Shown here one piece after another: positions 62,614 through 64,000 of a stretch of 64,000 bases of DNA. This stretch comes from Sediminibacterium sp. FEMGT703S (GTDB taxonomy: Bacteria; Bacteroidota; Bacteroidia; Chitinophagales; Chitinophagaceae), in NCBI GenBank assembly GCA_002786355.1, contig PGCO01000004.1, positions 157,297 to 221,296 on the forward strand, in the 5' to 3' direction. The notes beneath the pieces are model-generated. The model saw only the letters and a program-made list of their open reading frames with translations, did no database searches and was not told the DNA's origin. Position 1 is the first letter of the stretch. Each line of letters starts with the position of its first letter. The translations under genes were made by a program, and so were the position numbers.

Positions 62614-62958
62614 ATGAAGCAATCCACTATTACTGTAAATGTCACTTTAGACGAACATAAAGTACCGCAACATATTGACTGGTCTGCATCTGACAGTACT
62701 GCAGATGTTAAACAAGACGCAAAAGCCATGATGTTGGCTTTTTGGGATGGCGCCGATAAGTCTGCCATGCGAATTGATCTTTGGACAAAAGATATGATGG
62801 TAGATGAAATGGCCGATTTTTATTACCAAACAATGATGGGTATGGCAGATGCTTATTTAAGAGCTACCCAACAGCAAGAATTGGTAGAAGACATGAAAAA
62901 CCATGCAAAATCATTTTATAAAAAATTTCGTGAATCACAATTAAATCAAAATAAATAA
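62614..62958 (+). CDS. gldC: Gliding motility protein GldC
   Basis: A 114-residue soluble protein matching GldC (TITVNVTLDEHKVPQHIDWSA near the start, MMVDEMADFYYQTMMGMADAY later). In Flavobacterium GldC assists gliding motility with GldB, but it is also present in non-gliding Bacteroidota. It starts an operon with yqeY (6-base gap) and cvpA. Confidence 0.88.
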   Translation: MKQSTITVNVTLDEHKVPQHIDWSASDSTADVKQDAKAMMLAFWDGADKSAMRIDLWTKDMMVDEMADFYYQTMMGMADAYLRATQQQELVEDMKNHAKSFYKKFRESQLNQNK

Positions 62959-62964
62959 ATCGCC

Positions 62965-63417
62965 ATGAGCTTAGAAGAACAGGTAATGGGTGGCATGAAA
63001 GATGCCATGAAGGCCAAGGATGAAGCCTTGTTGAGAGGGTTAAGAGCTATAAAGGCCGAGATTATTAAAGCCAAAACAGAACCCGGAGCAAATGGGCAGG
63101 TTTCTGAAGAACAAGAGCAAAAGTTGTTGCAAAAGTTAGTTAAACAGCGTAAAGATTCGTTGGATATTTATCAGCAACAAAACAGAGCCGACCTAGCTCA
63201 AAAGGAAATGGAAGAAATTGCAGTCATAGAAAAATTTTTACCAAAGCAATTAAGCCAAGAAGAATTGGATGCTGCAGTGAGTGCAATTATAGCTGAAACA
63301 GGTGCAAGTTCTGCTGCGGATATGGGCAAAGTAATGGGAGTAGCATCAAAACAACTAGCAGGAAAGGCGGATGGCAAGGCAATTGCAGCTGCTGTAAAAG
63401 CGTTATTAAGTAAATAG
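62965..63417 (+). CDS. GatB/YqeY domain-containing protein
   Basis: A 150-residue YqeY-like protein (MKDAMKAKDEALLRGLRAIKAEI, LVKQRKDSLDIYQQQNR, EIAVIEKFLPKQLS). It has the tRNA-interacting helical domain found at the C-terminus of GatB. Its role in bacteria is not settled. It lies between gldC and cvpA in a tight operon. Confidence 0.92.
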   Translation: MSLEEQVMGGMKDAMKAKDEALLRGLRAIKAEIIKAKTEPGANGQVSEEQEQKLLQKLVKQRKDSLDIYQQQNRADLAQKEMEEIAVIEKFLPKQLSQEELDAAVSAIIAETGASSAADMGKVMGVASKQLAGKADGKAIAAAVKALLSK

Positions 63418-63422
63418 CGTTT

Positions 63423-63959
63423 ATGTTTTTAGATATTATAGTGCTGGCATTGCTGGTTCTTGCTTTAATGAAAGGATTAAAACAAGGGTTAGTAGTGGCG
63501 GCACTCTCATTTTTGGCAGTTTTTGTAGGCTTGGCAGCTGCATTAAAATTGAGTACTTGGGTGGCAGGATTGTTAGGAAATACAGTCAATATTGGAACTA
63601 CTTGGTTACCCTTTTTAGCTTTTTTAGTAATAATGATTGCTGTTTTTATTGGAGTTAGAATTTTAGCTGCAATTGTTGAGCAAGTATTGGAATTATCTAT
63701 GTTGGGTTGGGTCAATCAATTAGGCGGTTTCATCTTATATGCTCTGTTATACATTACTGTATTTAGCGTCCTTATATTTTATACCGAAAAAATGGATTTA
63801 CTAAGGCCTGAAACAATAGCTGCATCTAAAACCTATATCTATATTCATTTTTGGGGCCCTTACGCAGTAGATTGGTTAGGTAAAGCAATCCCGTTTTTTA
63901 AAGATATGTTTACAGACTTGACAGTATTTTTTGGTACAATTAATAAAAATATCAACTAA
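63423..63959 (+). CDS. CvpA family membrane protein
   Basis: A 178-residue protein with four hydrophobic segments (about 4-20, 24-44, 62-84, 100-122), matching CvpA, which is required for colicin V production in E. coli and is implicated in envelope integrity. It starts 5 bases after yqeY. The last 41 bases of the window (63960-64000) show no feature. Confidence 0.85.
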   Translation: MFLDIIVLALLVLALMKGLKQGLVVAALSFLAVFVGLAAALKLSTWVAGLLGNTVNIGTTWLPFLAFLVIMIAVFIGVRILAAIVEQVLELSMLGWVNQLGGFILYALLYITVFSVLIFYTEKMDLLRPETIAASKTYIYIHFWGPYAVDWLGKAIPFFKDMFTDLTVFFGTINKNIN

Positions 63960-64000
63960 AAATCTCTAGTATTTTAACTACTTTAGCAAGAATTGCTAGG

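Noticed and set aside
63287..63715. 142-codon minus-strand frame over yqeY and cvpA
   Set aside because: It spans two well-supported plus-strand genes and has no identifiable domain.
1..64000. tRNA genes, CRISPR arrays, transposons, prophage
   Set aside because: No cloverleaf with CCA-type end, no regularly spaced repeats, and no transposase or phage genes were seen on either strand.

Overview
The window looks like a chromosomal segment of an AT-rich Bacteroidota, most likely a freshwater or soil Chitinophagaceae. That placement is inferred from gene content: GldC, DUF4290, DUF5777, DUF5690, a GH3-like protein, TonB-plug-type proteins, A-rich leaders without Shine-Dalgarno sites, and promoters with the Bacteroidetes -7 box TAnnTTTG. 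Nearly all of it is densely packed genes. I see no rRNA, tRNA, CRISPR array, insertion sequence or prophage.

Layout. 1-4.8 kb: end of lptB, a GH3-like gene, a FabG-like reductase, and a SulP transporter paired with beta-carbonic anhydrase (bicarbonate handling). 4.8-9.4 kb: a type I secretion-like ABC/HlyD/TolC operon whose ATPase has lost several consensus motifs. 9.4-15 kb: two phenylacetate-type genes, adk, msrB and a DUF5690 membrane protein. 15-21.6 kb: a large beta-propeller protein, a cytochrome-like lipoprotein/YceI/DUF5777 operon, and a TonB-plug-like protein behind a small basic protein. 21.7-30.6 kb: aminotransferase, two small genes (one a 39-residue lipoprotein), glycosyltransferase, EamA transporter, SixA-like phosphatase, mnmH, and a pxpB-pxpC-pxpA-ycsG 5-oxoproline operon. 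30.7-39 kb: tricorn-like protease, a toxin-antitoxin module flanked by 17-bp copies of half a terminator (its toxin is frameshifted), a second plug-like protein, murA, DUF4290 and pheS. 39-45 kb: desaturase, recO, then a light-energy cassette of proton-pumping rhodopsin, lycopene cyclase and Blh (retinal synthesis), and an amidohydrolase. 45-49.4 kb: rplM-rpsI, rpsB-tsf and pyrH. 49.4-53 kb: TolC, methionine-type aminotransferase, an HTH protein and an orphan response regulator. 53-60.7 kb: a TetR-TolC-adaptor-RND-AIM24 efflux operon with a readable promoter and operator. 60.8-64 kb: DUF502, glycosyltransferase, gldC, yqeY and cvpA.

Most worth a second look: the rhodopsin has glycine at the position that opens a carotenoid-binding fenestration in xanthorhodopsin-type pumps, and a strong terminator abuts the lycopene cyclase start codon, which probably sets the pump-to-pigment ratio. 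Several -7 boxes lie only 4-7 bases before the start codon, implying leaderless transcripts. The toxin-antitoxin module seems to have split or duplicated a terminator. The secretion ATPase is degenerate, and the transporter in the 5-oxoprolinase operon is an NRAMP relative lacking the metal-binding motif.
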